DNA from: Cellulosilyticum sp. I15G10I2
GTDB lineage: Bacteria > Bacillota > Clostridia > Lachnospirales > Cellulosilyticaceae
Assembly: GCF_900095725.1 (NCBI RefSeq)
Contig: NZ_FMMP01000028.1
Coordinates: 62,001 to 126,000 of the forward strand
Reading direction: 5' to 3'
DNA length: 64,000 nucleotides
The position numbers and the translations under genes are program-made. Below, piece by piece: positions 26,415 to 36,244 of the stretch. The first letter of the stretch is position 1, and each line of letters starts with the position of its first letter. Under the pieces are notes generated by a model. The model was not told the DNA's origin. It worked only from the letters and a program-made list of their open reading frames with translations, and did no database searches.

Positions 26415-27150
26415 GGACAAAATCCTTATCATAAAGCTTAGAGTTGTTATACTCACTGCCTAGAAATTTTCCTACCATAATAAGCGCAGTTTTCTGGATA
26501 TCATTTGCTTTAACTTTGCTCTCAATATCTTTTAAGGTTCCCTTAACGATTTTTTCATCTTTCCACGTCGCTTTATAGACTACCGCAATATCTGTATCTT
26601 CCGGATAACCGCCTTCTGTAAGCTGATCAACCACCTTCCCTATCATTTGTACAGATAAAAAGATAACCATAGAAGTTTGGTGCTGGGCAAAGGCTTGTAA
26701 AGATTCTTTAGGGGGCACCGGCGTTCTGCCTTCTGCTCTTGTAATAATAACACTTTGTGAAATCTCCGGCACCGTATATTCAACTCCCAGTGCTGATGCT
26801 GCGCCTAAAAAGGAGCTTACACCCGGGGTACAGTCATACTCGATTTGCAATTTATGAAGTTCTTCTACTTGTTCTCTAATGGAGCCATAAATTGAAAAAT
26901 CTCCCGTTTGGAGCCTTACAACTTTTTTATTTTCATCAATTCCTTTTTTCATCACTCGAATAATTTCACCAAGATCCATACTGGCACTGTCATGAATCTC
27001 ACAGCCTTCTTTGCAGTATTCGAGAAGCTCTTTATTAACAAGTGACCCTGCATAAATCACAACATCAGCTTCACTTAGCTGCTTATATCCTTTTAAAGTA
27101 ATAAGCTCTTTATCTCCAGGTCCTGCCCCAACAAAATGTATTTTATTCAT
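26398..27150 (-). CDS. cbiF: Cobalt-precorrin-4 C11-methyltransferase
   Basis: SAM-dependent methylation at C11. The 250-aa product opens [18 protein letters not shown] and has [35 protein letters not shown] and [13 protein letters not shown], all typical of CbiF/CobM. The ATG at 27148-27150 has AAGGAGC 9 nt upstream and overlaps the cbiT stop by 8 bp. It is one of seven genes here that overlap or abut their neighbour. Confidence 0.95.
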   Translation of the reverse strand: MNKIHFVGAGPGDKELITLKGYKQLSEADVVIYAGSLVNKELLEYCKEGCEIHDSASMDLGEIIRVMKKGIDENKKVVRLQTGDFSIYGSIREQVEELHKLQIEYDCTPGVSSFLGAASALGVEYTVPEISQSVIITRAEGRTPVPPKESLQAFAQHQTSMVIFLSVQMIGKVVDQLTEGGYPEDTDIAVVYKATWKDEKIVKGTLKDIESKVKANDIQKTALIMVGKFLGSEYNNSKLYDKDFVHEYRL

Positions 27151-27712
27151 AGTTTTTACGCTCCTTATTACAAGATAATAGATAAATGGGATTGAAGGGT
27201 TTAAAATATTCACCCTTACCTAACGTTTGAAGCTTACATATACTCAGCATCGTCGCTTCAACATTTACAAAGGGACTTTCTTTTAGTAAATGCAAAGCTT
27301 CATAAAAATTATCTAAGAGTAAGAAGTTCGCAACTAAGCTTCCCCCTTCATTTAATAAGTCGTAGCTCCATTCAATAATTTCTTTAAGACTGCCATCACT
27401 GCCTCCTATAAAAATAGCATCTGCCTTTCCAGGTAATTCTATAGGGGCACGACCTTGTATCACTTTTATATTTTTTAGTTCAAATTTCTCTTTATTATTT
27501 TGAATAAGCCTGATCGCTTCATCGTAATGCTCTATCGCTATCACTTCCAGCTGATCGTAAGTAGCTGCTGCTTCTATGCTGATACTTCCAGTTCCAGCTC
27601 CAACATCTAAAAATCTCTTCTTATTTTTAAGTTCAAGCTTATTAAGAGCTATCGCTCTTACCTCTTCTTTTGTTATAGGGACTGCTCCAGTAATAAAATC
27701 ACTATTTTTCAT
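27143..27712 (-). CDS. cbiT: Cobalt-precorrin-6B C15-methyltransferase (decarboxylating)
   Basis: Methylates C15 and removes the C12 acetate carboxyl. The 189-aa product is a class I SAM methyltransferase: [20 protein letters not shown] motif [16 protein letters not shown] (residues 34-49), AIEHYDEAI and [10 protein letters not shown]. It is separate from cbiE, unlike the aerobic CobL fusion. It overlaps cbiE by 11 bp and cbiF by 8 bp. Confidence 0.95.
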   Translation of the reverse strand: MKNSDFITGAVPITKEEVRAIALNKLELKNKKRFLDVGAGTGSISIEAAATYDQLEVIAIEHYDEAIRLIQNNKEKFELKNIKVIQGRAPIELPGKADAIFIGGSDGSLKEIIEWSYDLLNEGGSLVANFLLLDNFYEALHLLKESPFVNVEATMLSICKLQTLGKGEYFKPFNPIYLLSCNKERKNYE

Positions 27713-28310
27713 CTAAAATCACCACAACATTTCTATCAAACTTGATTTCATCTGTTAGTTCTTCGGGCTTAAAAGGGGTAATCTTTTCATTAGAATAAGT
27801 AAGATTTTCCCCTACTATCACTACTTTTTTTAGATTTCTTCTGAGGATTTCCTGAGCTATCTGACTTGGTCCTACTAAATGATCTGTTACCATAGCTACC
27901 TTAGGATATGAGAGCACTCTATCAAAGTCTGGCTTCTTTCCATGACTGCTTGTAATATACAAATCATTCATATCAAGCGGTATTCTAGAAAACATATATT
28001 GAACGGCACTTATGCCTGGTACAATATTAAGCTGAGTATGTGGGATGCGCTCAGATAAATACTTGCCAATGCCATAGATCAGAGGATCTCCGCTTGCGAG
28101 CAGAGCTATCTTTTTATCAGTATTAGCCTTAAGATATATGACCAATTCTTCAAGATTTGAACCCATTTCTAATTTCAAACCTTTAAAATCTTTGATACTC
28201 TCTAGATTTCTTTTGGCCCCTATCACTATCTCTGCCCCGTTTATAATCTGTGCACCAGCCTGAGTAAGATAATCCTGATCTCCTGGCCCAATGCCTATAA
28301 CATAAATCAT
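27702..28310 (-). CDS. cbiE: Cobalt-precorrin-7 C5-methyltransferase
   Basis: SAM-dependent methylation at C5. The 202-aa product begins [18 protein letters not shown] and has IALLASGDPLIYGIGKYL, VPGISAVQYMFSRI and DLYITSSHGKKPD, which separate CbiE from other methylases of this fold. It overlaps cbiD by 4 bp (ATGA) and cbiT by 11 bp. A strong AAGGAGGTG site precedes it. Confidence 0.94.
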   Translation of the reverse strand: MIYVIGIGPGDQDYLTQAGAQIINGAEIVIGAKRNLESIKDFKGLKLEMGSNLEELVIYLKANTDKKIALLASGDPLIYGIGKYLSERIPHTQLNIVPGISAVQYMFSRIPLDMNDLYITSSHGKKPDFDRVLSYPKVAMVTDHLVGPSQIAQEILRRNLKKVVIVGENLTYSNEKITPFKPEELTDEIKFDRNVVVILDEK

Positions 28311-29422
28311 CTTAACACCTCCTTCAGCTTATCTGCTTGTTCTGACTGTCCTAATAGCTTGCCATCAAGAGAAAATAGAATAACTTCTGTCTGAATCTGT
28401 TCTTCTCTAAGGTGAAGATCTACACGCTTTTTACATTTAGTTGCGATAATAGTATACAAGTCCTCATAACCATTAGTATCTATAATATCCATAGCTTCTT
28501 CTGTTGTTAAACAGATACTTACTTTTTGCAGCACTTCAAGAGGTGCGCCCATCAGGGCTAAATTTGCAACTAAAATTTCACTTCTTGCATCTGCTATATG
28601 GCTATGGGTATTAAATATGCCTGCAGCAAGCTTAACATATTTTCCTAAGTGTCCTATTAAGAGAATATCCTTGTAACCTATGCGCTTAGCCTCGTCCAGC
28701 ATATACCCGATAAAGTTACTCGTTCTGACAATGTATCTGGGACTCAGCCCCAGCACTTCTTTAGCAAATCTTTCTCCGTGATTTCCACTTACTAAAATAA
28801 CTTTGTTAATGCCCTGCTGCTTTTTCATTTCTAGTTCCAAAGAAAGCGACTTTTTCCATCCATCATCTGACATGGGTTCTACTATGCCAGTTGTACCTAT
28901 GATGGAGATGCCCCCAACTATACCTAAGCGAGGATTAAAAGTTTTTTTTGCTATTTCTTCGCCATCTGGCACCTCTATCGTAATATCTGCCCCTTGCTGA
29001 TCTCCTAAAATCTTGGCCACTTCTTTTAAAATCATGTCTCTAGGGGTTTTATTGATAGCTGGTCCTCCGACTTCTAGGCCCAGACCTTTTTGAGTAACTA
29101 CCCCCACTCCAGTTCCTCCAAATATTCTAAGCTCTCCTAATTGATTAAGCTTAACTGTTGCATAGATGTATGCCTGATGGGTCGCATCTATATCATCTCC
29201 GCCATCTTTTTGAATCGCGCAGGTTACATAGTCCTCTCCGATTGTTACGTTTTCAACCTTTAACTTAAGCGTAATGCCTTTTGGTGTATCTATTTCAATC
29301 GTCTCAACTTTATTTTGAGTTATCAGTATTTTGGCAGCTGCTCTTGCTGCTCCTGCTGCACAAGAGCCTGTTGTATAACCTCTTCTATACTTTTTACCGC
29401 TTATATAAACGAACTCTTCCAT
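28307..29422 (-). CDS. cbiD: Cobalt-precorrin-5B C1-methyltransferase
   Basis: Methylates C1, an anaerobic-only enzyme with its own fold. The 371-aa product has the diagnostic YRRGYTTGSCAAGAARAA near the N-terminus, GGDDIDATHQAYIYA, GGTGVGVVTQKGLGL, GGISIIGTTGIVEPMSD and IGHLGKYVKLAAGIFNTHSH. The ATG at 29420-29422 is chosen because AGGA lies 7 nt upstream; another ATG two codons earlier sits too close to that site. It starts 9 bp after the cbiC stop. Confidence 0.95.
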   Translation of the reverse strand: MEEFVYISGKKYRRGYTTGSCAAGAARAAAKILITQNKVETIEIDTPKGITLKLKVENVTIGEDYVTCAIQKDGGDDIDATHQAYIYATVKLNQLGELRIFGGTGVGVVTQKGLGLEVGGPAINKTPRDMILKEVAKILGDQQGADITIEVPDGEEIAKKTFNPRLGIVGGISIIGTTGIVEPMSDDGWKKSLSLELEMKKQQGINKVILVSGNHGERFAKEVLGLSPRYIVRTSNFIGYMLDEAKRIGYKDILLIGHLGKYVKLAAGIFNTHSHIADARSEILVANLALMGAPLEVLQKVSICLTTEEAMDIIDTNGYEDLYTIIATKCKKRVDLHLREEQIQTEVILFSLDGKLLGQSEQADKLKEVLR

Positions 29423-29431
29423 AGTCATTTC

Positions 29432-30064
29432 CTATAGGGCATAAAGTACAGCATTGATAATAGCCGCTGCTAGATTACTGCCGCCTTTTCTGCCTTGTGA
29501 TAAAATATAAGGAATATTTGTTTGTGCTAGGGTTTCTTTTGATTCAGCAGCACCAACAAATCCAACTGGAACCCCTACAATAGCTGCTGGCAGCAGTTCC
29601 CCCTTTTGTGTAAGCTCTATAATTTTATAAAGAGCTGTAGGCGCATTACCAATAACAAATATTTTTTCTCCTGGCTCTTTAGCCGCTATCTCTACAGCAG
29701 CCATAGATCTTGTCATCTCTTTTTCTTTTGCAAGTTTTACGACACTTTCCTCACTTATATAACATGCGCTCTTGCACCCAAAGGCTTTAAGCTTTGTTTT
29801 ATTAATCCCGCTCAGTGCCATCTGAGTATCAGTATACAAGGTTGCGCCATTTTTTATAGCTTCACTAATAGCATTTACTGCCTGCTCTGATATTTTAAGA
29901 ATATCTAGGTACTCAAAATCAGCGGTTGTATGAATGGCTCTTTTAATGATTTTTTCTTCTATTTCACTCTTAAATACATAGCTAGGTCTTATCTCATCAA
30001 TAATGCCTTGAATAATCTCAAAGCTATTTTGTTCAATAAGGGCTGGGTTCTTAATATACGCCAT
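29432..30064 (-). CDS. cbiC: Cobalt-precorrin-8 methylmutase
   Basis: Moves a methyl group from C11 to C12, giving cobyrinate. The 210-aa product has RAIHTTADFEYLDIL, with the catalytic histidine, then TLYTDTQMALSGI, IGNAPTALYKI, GVPVGFVGAAESK and SQGRKGGSNLAAAI, the classical CbiC/CobH blocks. It begins directly after the cbiA stop codon (TAGATG) with GGAATGG upstream, so translation is coupled to cbiA. Confidence 0.96.
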   Translation of the reverse strand: MAYIKNPALIEQNSFEIIQGIIDEIRPSYVFKSEIEEKIIKRAIHTTADFEYLDILKISEQAVNAISEAIKNGATLYTDTQMALSGINKTKLKAFGCKSACYISEESVVKLAKEKEMTRSMAAVEIAAKEPGEKIFVIGNAPTALYKIIELTQKGELLPAAIVGVPVGFVGAAESKETLAQTNIPYILSQGRKGGSNLAAAIINAVLYAL

Positions 30065-31441
30065 CTATCCATTCCTCCTGTCTGTTTGTAAATCTTCTGT
30101 ATCGTTTAAAAAATGGTTCAATGCACTCAAATTACTATAAAAATGAAGATGCAGATAAGTGGCAAGCGTGTTACCTTTGCTATATCCGCCTGACCACTGG
30201 GCAACTATTTTACCATCCCTTTCTTTAGTCATTATATAAACTTCTTTTTCATCTGTTTGAAACTCAGAATGATGAAACTCATGTCCTTTTATCTTTGTGC
30301 CCACCTTAGAGAGAATGGTGTCAAGCTGAGCTTCTCCTTCACAATAGCCAAACCTTTTAAGTCCCTTGGTCATAATACTCTGCCCTTTAAATATCCCTAC
30401 CATTTCAAAAAGTTCACCTTCTAAAGTCTTAAGTCTTTCTCCAAGGTACATAAGTCCTCCGCATTCTGCGTAAATAGGAATACCCCTATGATGCGCCTCT
30501 TTGAGTGCACTTCTCATACTTTTATTCTGCTCCAATTTTTTTGCAAAAACTTCTGGGAAGCCCCCTCCTATATAGATATAATCACACACTGGCAGCTCAT
30601 TATCTTCTAGTGGACTAAACTTTTTAATACTGAGGCCTATCTCTTCTAAAAGTTCCAAATTATCTTCATAGTAGAAATTAAATGCCTTATCATAAGCTAA
30701 AGCCAGGACTTTACCTTTTATTCTTGGAAGTGTTGGTTTAAAATGCGTGGTAACATCTTCGCTTTCACAAAGCTCCAGCATACGGTCTATATCAATGTAT
30801 TTCGTAATTTCTTCTCCTAAATGTGTAAGCTTCTCTTCAAGTTCTTCCATCTCCTGACTAGGTACAAGTCCTAAATGCCTTGATGGTAATGCAAAATCAG
30901 GATTAGGCGGAAAATAGCCAAGTACCTCTACTCCTGTATATTTCTCAACCGCATCCTTAACGAGCTTAAAATGTGAGGGTGTCTTAACATTATTAGCTAT
31001 TACCCCTTTTAGATTAACCCCTGGGTCCAGCATCTTATAGCCTAATACCATAGCTGCGCCAGAGGCTGCCATGGCTTTAGCATCTATCACTAATATTACC
31101 GGCAGTTTAAGGAGTTTAGAAATGTAGGAACTGCTGCAGCAGTTAATATCTATGCCATACCCATCATAGAGCCCCATAACCCCTTCTACAATAGCTACAT
31201 CCGCATCTTTGGAAGTTTTATTGAAGAGGTATTTAAGCATGTCATCTTGTAGCATATAGCCATCCAGATTTCTGGAGGCGCTTCCTGTTATATGGGTATG
31301 ATAAGCTGTATCTATATAATCAGGACCTACTTTAAAAGGTTGTACTTTAAGACCTTTGCCTTTGAGTGCTTTCATAATCCCCAGCGTTAAGGTTGTTTTT
31401 CCGACACCGCTATTCGTACCTGCAATTAATAGTTTTTTCAT
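30065..31441 (-). CDS. cbiA: Cobyrinate a,c-diamide synthase
   Basis: ATP- and glutamine-dependent amidation of the a and c carboxylates of cobyrinate. The 458-aa product has a deviant P-loop GTNSGVGKTT (residues 8-17), the dethiobiotin-synthetase-like core (VGPDYIDTAYH, VEGVMGLYDG) and a C-terminal class I glutaminase-like domain with nucleophile C327 (YAECGGLMYLGE) and HEFHHSEF. The ATG at 31439-31441 has AAAGGTGA upstream; a GTG three codons earlier overlaps that site. Confidence 0.95.
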   Translation of the reverse strand: MKKLLIAGTNSGVGKTTLTLGIMKALKGKGLKVQPFKVGPDYIDTAYHTHITGSASRNLDGYMLQDDMLKYLFNKTSKDADVAIVEGVMGLYDGYGIDINCCSSSYISKLLKLPVILVIDAKAMAASGAAMVLGYKMLDPGVNLKGVIANNVKTPSHFKLVKDAVEKYTGVEVLGYFPPNPDFALPSRHLGLVPSQEMEELEEKLTHLGEEITKYIDIDRMLELCESEDVTTHFKPTLPRIKGKVLALAYDKAFNFYYEDNLELLEEIGLSIKKFSPLEDNELPVCDYIYIGGGFPEVFAKKLEQNKSMRSALKEAHHRGIPIYAECGGLMYLGERLKTLEGELFEMVGIFKGQSIMTKGLKRFGYCEGEAQLDTILSKVGTKIKGHEFHHSEFQTDEKEVYIMTKERDGKIVAQWSGGYSKGNTLATYLHLHFYSNLSALNHFLNDTEDLQTDRRNG

Positions 31442-31452
31442 TTTGATCACCT

Positions 31453-32529
31453 TTATAGCTTAAATAGCCCTTCGTCTTTTAATTTGCTAATCAATAAGTC
31501 ATTATTTTTTGGTGTTTTTATTGCTATTCTTATAAAATATTTATCTAATCCTTTAAAATTAGAAGCATCTCTAATGAGTAAGTTATACCGTACAAAAAGT
31601 CTTTGTTTAAGTTCCTCTGCTGTAATTCCTTTAAGCTCAAGAAGTATAAAATTTGCGTCTGTCGGGTAGGTTCTAAAAAAGCTGCTCTCATTTAATGCTG
31701 CTAACATCCGTTCTCTTTCTTTTTTGAAGTAGGACTTTGTCGTATGAATATAATGCTCTGCTTCAAAAATATGATTTGCTAAGACCTCCGCAAAACAATT
31801 AATGGTCCATGGTTCTTTATACATAGCCATTTCTTTTAAAAGATACTGATTGGATGTGATGCCATACCCAAGCCTAACCCCTGGAAGCCCAAAAAACTTC
31901 GTTGCAGCCTTGATAATAATGAGGTTTGAATGATCCTGAATAAGCTTTAACAAACTATACTTTGCTTCATCCTCTACAAATTCTATAAAGGTTTCATCCA
32001 CTATCAACTGTTTATTATAGCTAGTGAGCAGATCTAAGAGTGCTTGTATATCTTGTACTTTACCCGTTGGGTTATTGGGATTACAGATGAAAAGGCTTTC
32101 AAAATCATCTATTCTCTTTTGTATGACTTCAAGGTCCAGCGTGAAGGTGTTTTGTTTATGTAAATAAAAATCTATGATTTTTATTCCGTTTAATCTAGCA
32201 CTTCTTTCATATTCTGAGAAAGTTGGATTAATAATAGCGAGTGGCCCTTTGATACACTTCATAAGGAGATACATAATCTCTGTAGCGCCATTTCCCGGAA
32301 TAATATACGCTGGGGAACAGCCTAAGTACTGTGCAATATTCTTTTTCAACTGTGTATAATGAATATCAGGATAGTTATAACTTTTACTTAAGCCCTCTAA
32401 AATATAAGTTTCTAAATTTTCTACTGTATAAGGATTAATATTTGCACTAAAATCTAAGATATCCTTGGGATCTTTATGGTATTTAGCTGCCATATCATCC
32501 ACATTGGCACCGTGTCCTAGGTTAATCAA
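31453..32529 (-). CDS. cobD: L-threonine-O-3-phosphate decarboxylase
   Basis: A PLP enzyme that makes (R)-1-aminopropan-2-yl phosphate for the nucleotide loop. The 358-aa product begins INLGHGANVDDMAAKY and has LDFSANINPY, NPNNPTGK, VDETFIEF and the PLP lysine in KAATKFFGLPGVRLGYG. The start is TTG at 32529, supported by a perfect AGGAGGTGA 7 nt upstream. The 'cobD' name follows Salmonella usage, not the aerobic cobD. Upstream lies the long hairpin-repeat gap; cbiB is on its other side. Confidence 0.94.
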   Translation of the reverse strand: MINLGHGANVDDMAAKYHKDPKDILDFSANINPYTVENLETYILEGLSKSYNYPDIHYTQLKKNIAQYLGCSPAYIIPGNGATEIMYLLMKCIKGPLAIINPTFSEYERSARLNGIKIIDFYLHKQNTFTLDLEVIQKRIDDFESLFICNPNNPTGKVQDIQALLDLLTSYNKQLIVDETFIEFVEDEAKYSLLKLIQDHSNLIIIKAATKFFGLPGVRLGYGITSNQYLLKEMAMYKEPWTINCFAEVLANHIFEAEHYIHTTKSYFKKERERMLAALNESSFFRTYPTDANFILLELKGITAEELKQRLFVRYNLLIRDASNFKGLDKYFIRIAIKTPKNNDLLISKLKDEGLFKL

Positions 32530-32620
32530 GGGTGGTCACCTCCTTTGCTCAGGTATAATCGCCTTACCTTTAGCGAGTTTATTGATAGTAGTATTTCTAA
32601 TATTAAGTATTTAGTAATAA

Positions 32621-32997
32621 GTCCGCTCGGAGGGGGTGGGAGGACTTTTGTTGCTCCACGCCTACCCATCAGACTGTCTGAAAACTACATTCATAATTCT
32701 TTCTTGGTCCGCAGGGGAATTTTAGGGTTCTCCAGTTACTCACTTGCGTATTTCTAAAAATCTAAGCACTTTCTTCAAATGAACGGTCGAAACTCGCTAC
32801 GCTCAGACAGTCTCCCTAAGAACCATTTGAATAAACTGCTAAGATTTTCTTAACGAAATACTCCAGAGGCAACTTCCGAGCCCTAAAATCTCCCTCTGCT
32901 AGCCTTTGGAATATTTAGGCTTGAAATAGTTTTAGGACAGTCTGCCACAGCCAACCCGAGTCGCCCCAAAAGTCCTTCCACCTCCTCCGAGCTAGTC
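32621..32997 (+). repeat. Type B long-hairpin repeat interrupted by a type A repeat
   Basis: Outer arms 32625-32650 and 32967-32992 pair (GCTCGGAGG...GGACTTTTG against CAAAAGTCC...CCTCCGAGC). The type B loop is split: CGCCTACCCAT on the left and CAACCCGAG on the right. The type A copy at 32707-32903 lies between the halves, framed by CAGACTGTC/GACAGTCTG. Ends are GTCCGC and GCTAGTC. Confidence 0.75.
32707..32903 (+). repeat. Long-hairpin repeat, type A, copy 2 (nested)
   Basis: 197 bp, about the same length as 22650-22846. The first 31 bases are identical and most of the rest matches. The central hairpin differs: GCCGCA/TGCGGC of copy 1 is replaced by other bases, while AAACTCGCT and CGCTCA are kept. 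Confidence 0.8.
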
Positions 32998-33225
32998 ACT
33001 GGTAAATCTGGGGGAAATAGGGTATATTGATAGAGCTATTTCATAATGAAATGGTATAAATGTCAATATGACTAGACTTATTTAGCTACTCATAACTTCC
33101 GACTACTTTACTTCACCTATATTCTATAGCATGCTTTATTCTGAGACAGTTGATTTTGTATGGTTTCAAATCCTATAGCTCACCTTAATTTGTTTTTTAT
33201 TTATAAGCTTATCTCTAATAGCGCA

Positions 33226-33323
33226 TAGCGAGGTAGGCCGGAGATGTTTTTTGGTCTGATCTCGGGTATGGCGGTGGGTAGGCGGGAAAGACAAAAAATA
33301 TCTCCGGCCTGCCAAGCGGACCT
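33226..33323 (-). repeat. Long-hairpin repeat, type B, copy 2
   Basis: Arms 33235-33257 and 33289-33310 pair (AGGCCGGAGATGTTTTTT against AAAAAATATCTCCGGCCT). The loop (33258-33288) has CTCGGG and GGTGGGTAGGCGGGA, shared with 23046-23074. The arm sequences differ completely from copy 1 while pairing is kept. It ends in GCGGACC. Confidence 0.75.
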
Positions 33324-33364
33324 ACTATCAAGACTTCAATTATAAAGACACCCCATTTGTAAGC

Positions 33365-34336
33365 TTAAACGATCAGACTAATCAAGTAATAGCCTAATGA
33401 AAACACTACGAGTGCAACCAGTGATGTCCCATACATCAACTTATTAGTCCTAAGAATATCCTCATTTTCTATGGCTCTTCGGGCGTCTCCTATAGTCGGT
33501 TTATGCATCACTTCTCCAAAGTAAGTATTGGTGCCTCCGAGCTGCACCCCGAGTGCCCCTGCTACTGAGCCTTCTGGGTAGGCACAGTTAGGGCTTTTAT
33601 GATTTTTCCTGTCTCTTATGGCTATTTTAATAGAGGCCCTGGCATCTAATCCTAAAAGAAAACTTGCCAGCATCATTAAAATTGAAGTTATTCTTGCAGG
33701 TATAAAATTCGCTACGTCATCCATTTTAGCTGATACAAAACCTATATCTTTATACTTCTCATTTTTATAACCTACCATTGAATCCAGTGTGTTAATCGCC
33801 TTATAGGCAAATGCTAAAGGTGCCCCTCCAATAAAAGCGTATAATAAAGGAGCTATAATGCCATCTACCGTATTTTCTGCTACTGTTTCTACAGTTGCTC
33901 TTATAATTTCTTTTTCGCTGAGTTCGGTAGTATCACGGCCTACTATAAAGGACAGTTGCATTCTTGATGCCTCTAGACTTCCAGTGCAAAGTGTCTGATA
34001 TATTTTTACTGCCTCATCTTTTAAACATTTGGTAGCAAGCGTTGTGTAGATTAAGAGTGTGTTTGTCGTAATATATATGAGAGGCTGCCCCTGACTCACT
34101 TTAACAATCCCATACACCATAAAATAAGTGGTTCCTACTACAACAAGCCAAAGGATTCCTCCACCTATTTTTAGGGATAATCCTTTTTTCATATGTTTTC
34201 TTACTTGTTTTTCTACTAACCTTGTAAGCTTGCCTATAAATCTTACAGGATGCGGAAATGCATAGGGATCGCCGAATACCAAATCCAGTATGTACGCCAA
34301 AATAATGATGAGTAAGTGCATCTGAAGGAAGGTCAT
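33365..34336 (-). CDS. cbiB: Adenosylcobinamide-phosphate synthase
   Basis: Attaches the aminopropanol phosphate arm to adenosylcobyric acid in the membrane. The 323-aa product has several membrane segments and the family blocks LDLVFGDPYAFPHPVRFIGKL, RDTTELSEKEIIRATVETVAENTVDGI and a C-terminal NCAYPEGSVAGALGVQLGGTN. The ATG at 34334-34336 is preferred: GAGGGTGAT precedes it and a GTG three codons earlier overlaps that site. It begins 5 bp after the cobQ stop. Confidence 0.95.
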   Translation of the reverse strand: MTFLQMHLLIIILAYILDLVFGDPYAFPHPVRFIGKLTRLVEKQVRKHMKKGLSLKIGGGILWLVVVGTTYFMVYGIVKVSQGQPLIYITTNTLLIYTTLATKCLKDEAVKIYQTLCTGSLEASRMQLSFIVGRDTTELSEKEIIRATVETVAENTVDGIIAPLLYAFIGGAPLAFAYKAINTLDSMVGYKNEKYKDIGFVSAKMDDVANFIPARITSILMMLASFLLGLDARASIKIAIRDRKNHKSPNCAYPEGSVAGALGVQLGGTNTYFGEVMHKPTIGDARRAIENEDILRTNKLMYGTSLVALVVFSLGYYLISLIV

Positions 34337-34341
34337 CTTTA

Positions 34342-35862
34342 TCACCCTCTTATCATTTTATAAATAGCTTCCATATCAACATTTTCTCTTACGATTTGTG
34401 CTATTTTATCATACTCTTTGTCTTTAAATGCTTTAAAAGAAGTAACTTCACTGACTTTGCTCTCCAAGCCTTTTTGAGTTCTTATATAATTAAGCAAGCT
34501 TCTTGTAAAATCTAACTCATCAAAGATCCCATGAAGATACGTTCCCATAACATTGCCTTCTTGATTCATGCAGCCTTCTAATAACTGAACTTTCTTACCT
34601 AGCTTCTCTTTAATCGTTAAGATAGGTTTCACTCCATTTCCAAGGGTACTGATACCCATATGAATTTCATACCCACTTACCTTTTTACCTGCTAGGTTTT
34701 GTAAATATCCTGGTAAGTCTTTATTAACAGTCCCTTCAACTTGAGTAGTTACTTTTTCGGCTTCAAATACTGTTTCTATATCTAACAGACCTAGTCCTTC
34801 TATTTCATTAATACCACATTCTATGCCACTAGGATCACATAGCTTTTTACCTAATATCTGATACCCCCCACAGATTCCAAAAATCAATTTTCCTTTTTGA
34901 CTAAGCGCTGTAATTTGCCTTGCTAGTCCACTTTCTTTAAGATAAAGCAGATCTTCGATAGTATTTTTACTGCCTGGAATAATGAGAATATCTGGATTGC
35001 CGATAGACTTTCCTCGGGTAATATATTTGATACTGACATCTTCTTGGGTCTCAAAGATGTTTAAATCTGTGAAGTTTGATATATGAGGGAGACATACCAC
35101 TTCTATCTCGATATCCTTTTGTTTATGATTTTGGTGGTTAAACCGCGTTGTTAAGCTGTCTTCGTCTTCAATATTGACATGCATGTATGGAATAACCCCT
35201 AAAACTGGTATCTTAATAATATCTTCTAACATTTTAATGCCCGGTTCTAATATTTTAATATCCCCTCTGAACTTATTGATAATAACCCCTTTTACGCGTT
35301 TTTTCTCTTCTTCGCTAAGCAGCATAATCGTCCCTGCAAGTGCTGCAAAAACTCCGCCTTTATCGATATCTCCGATTAAGATAACAGGTGAATCTGCAAG
35401 CTCTGCCATCCCCATATTTACAATATCTTTGTCTCGTAGATTAATCTCAGCTGGGCTGCCTGCCCCTTCTATCACTACCACATCATTGTCATGGCTTATA
35501 GTTTCATAAACTTCCTTAATCATTTCTGCAAGCTGAGGTTTAAATTCATGGTACTCTACGGCGCTCATATTGCCATATACCTTGCCATTTATAACAACTT
35601 GACAATGTTTATCCGCATGAGGCTTTAAAAGCACTGGGTTCATTTTAACATTGGGCTGTATCCCTGCTGCTTCTGCTTGAAAGACCTGTGCTCTTCCCAT
35701 TTCCAGACCTTCATCTGTTATATAGGAATTAAGTGCCATATTTTGAGATTTAAAAGGAATAACTTTAAGTCCATCTTGGTAAAATATTCTGCAAAAAGCT
35801 GCCACAATAAAGCTTTTTCCTGCATTTGATGCTGTTCCCTGAAACATAATTGGTTTTCCCAT
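34342..35862 (-). CDS. cobQ: Cobyric acid synthase (adenosylcobyrinate a,c-diamide amidases b,d,e,g)
   Basis: Glutamine-dependent amidation of four carboxylates, giving adenosylcobyric acid; also called cbiP. The 506-aa product has P-loop [13 protein letters not shown] (residues 6-18), [44 protein letters not shown] and a C-terminal glutaminase domain with [11 protein letters not shown], then [19 protein letters not shown] site precedes the ATG. It is the first gene after the cobalamin riboswitch, so its expression should fall when B12 is plentiful. Confidence 0.96.
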   Translation of the reverse strand: MGKPIMFQGTASNAGKSFIVAAFCRIFYQDGLKVIPFKSQNMALNSYITDEGLEMGRAQVFQAEAAGIQPNVKMNPVLLKPHADKHCQVVINGKVYGNMSAVEYHEFKPQLAEMIKEVYETISHDNDVVVIEGAGSPAEINLRDKDIVNMGMAELADSPVILIGDIDKGGVFAALAGTIMLLSEEEKKRVKGVIINKFRGDIKILEPGIKMLEDIIKIPVLGVIPYMHVNIEDEDSLTTRFNHQNHKQKDIEIEVVCLPHISNFTDLNIFETQEDVSIKYITRGKSIGNPDILIIPGSKNTIEDLLYLKESGLARQITALSQKGKLIFGICGGYQILGKKLCDPSGIECGINEIEGLGLLDIETVFEAEKVTTQVEGTVNKDLPGYLQNLAGKKVSGYEIHMGISTLGNGVKPILTIKEKLGKKVQLLEGCMNQEGNVMGTYLHGIFDELDFTRSLLNYIRTQKGLESKVSEVTSFKAFKDKEYDKIAQIVRENVDMEAIYKMIRG

Positions 35863-35903
35863 GCTTAGTCCTCCTAACCTTACATTTTATTACAATGTAT
35901 CAG

Positions 35904-35935
35904 CAAAATAAAAAAAGCCCCCAAAAGGAGCTTAT
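35904..35935 (-). terminator. Intrinsic terminator of the cobalamin riboswitch
   Basis: On the minus strand AAGCTCC-TTTT-GGGGGCTT is followed by TTTTTATTTT. It lies between the aptamer and cobQ, so it is the expression platform. Confidence 0.85.
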
Positions 35936-35949
35936 ACATATAATACTGG

Positions 35950-36190
35950 TGTATTATCGTATTACCGCCTTTCCCTCCGAAAGCGTAACATTCCATTTTA
36001 GGCAGGTCTCCTGGCTAACAAATCATCCAACTTATTCACCTTCCCATACTTTAATGTACAGTGGCTAATGAATATAGTACTTTATATTCATGAATAAATT
36101 GTCCTTGTTTACAGTAGCGGGGGCTGCAGCGTTTTTCGCATTTCCCTATTAAGCATAAGTTTATTAAACTTGATGCACCTAAAACTTTAG
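35950..36190 (-). promoter_or_regulatory. Cobalamin riboswitch upstream of cobQ
   Basis: The minus strand shows the classical elements in order: AGGTGCATC near 36180, GGGAAATGCGAAAAACGC, CAGCCCCCGCTACTGTA, GCCACTG (36065-36059), GGGAAGGTGAA, and the B12 box GTTAGCCAGGAGACCTGCC (about 36021-36003). A terminator follows. Known behaviour: adenosylcobalamin (or another cobamide) binding favours termination. It controls the head of the 23-kb cobamide cluster. Boundaries are estimated. Confidence 0.95.
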
Positions 36191-36244
36191 AATATCAACT
36201 TTATTTAATTAGACTCATTTTTATTATAATGATATATCTAAAAT

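Noticed and set aside
35174-35509. 111-codon plus-strand ORF inside cobQ
   Set aside because: Low-complexity Ile/Ser/Pro antisense shadow of cobQ.
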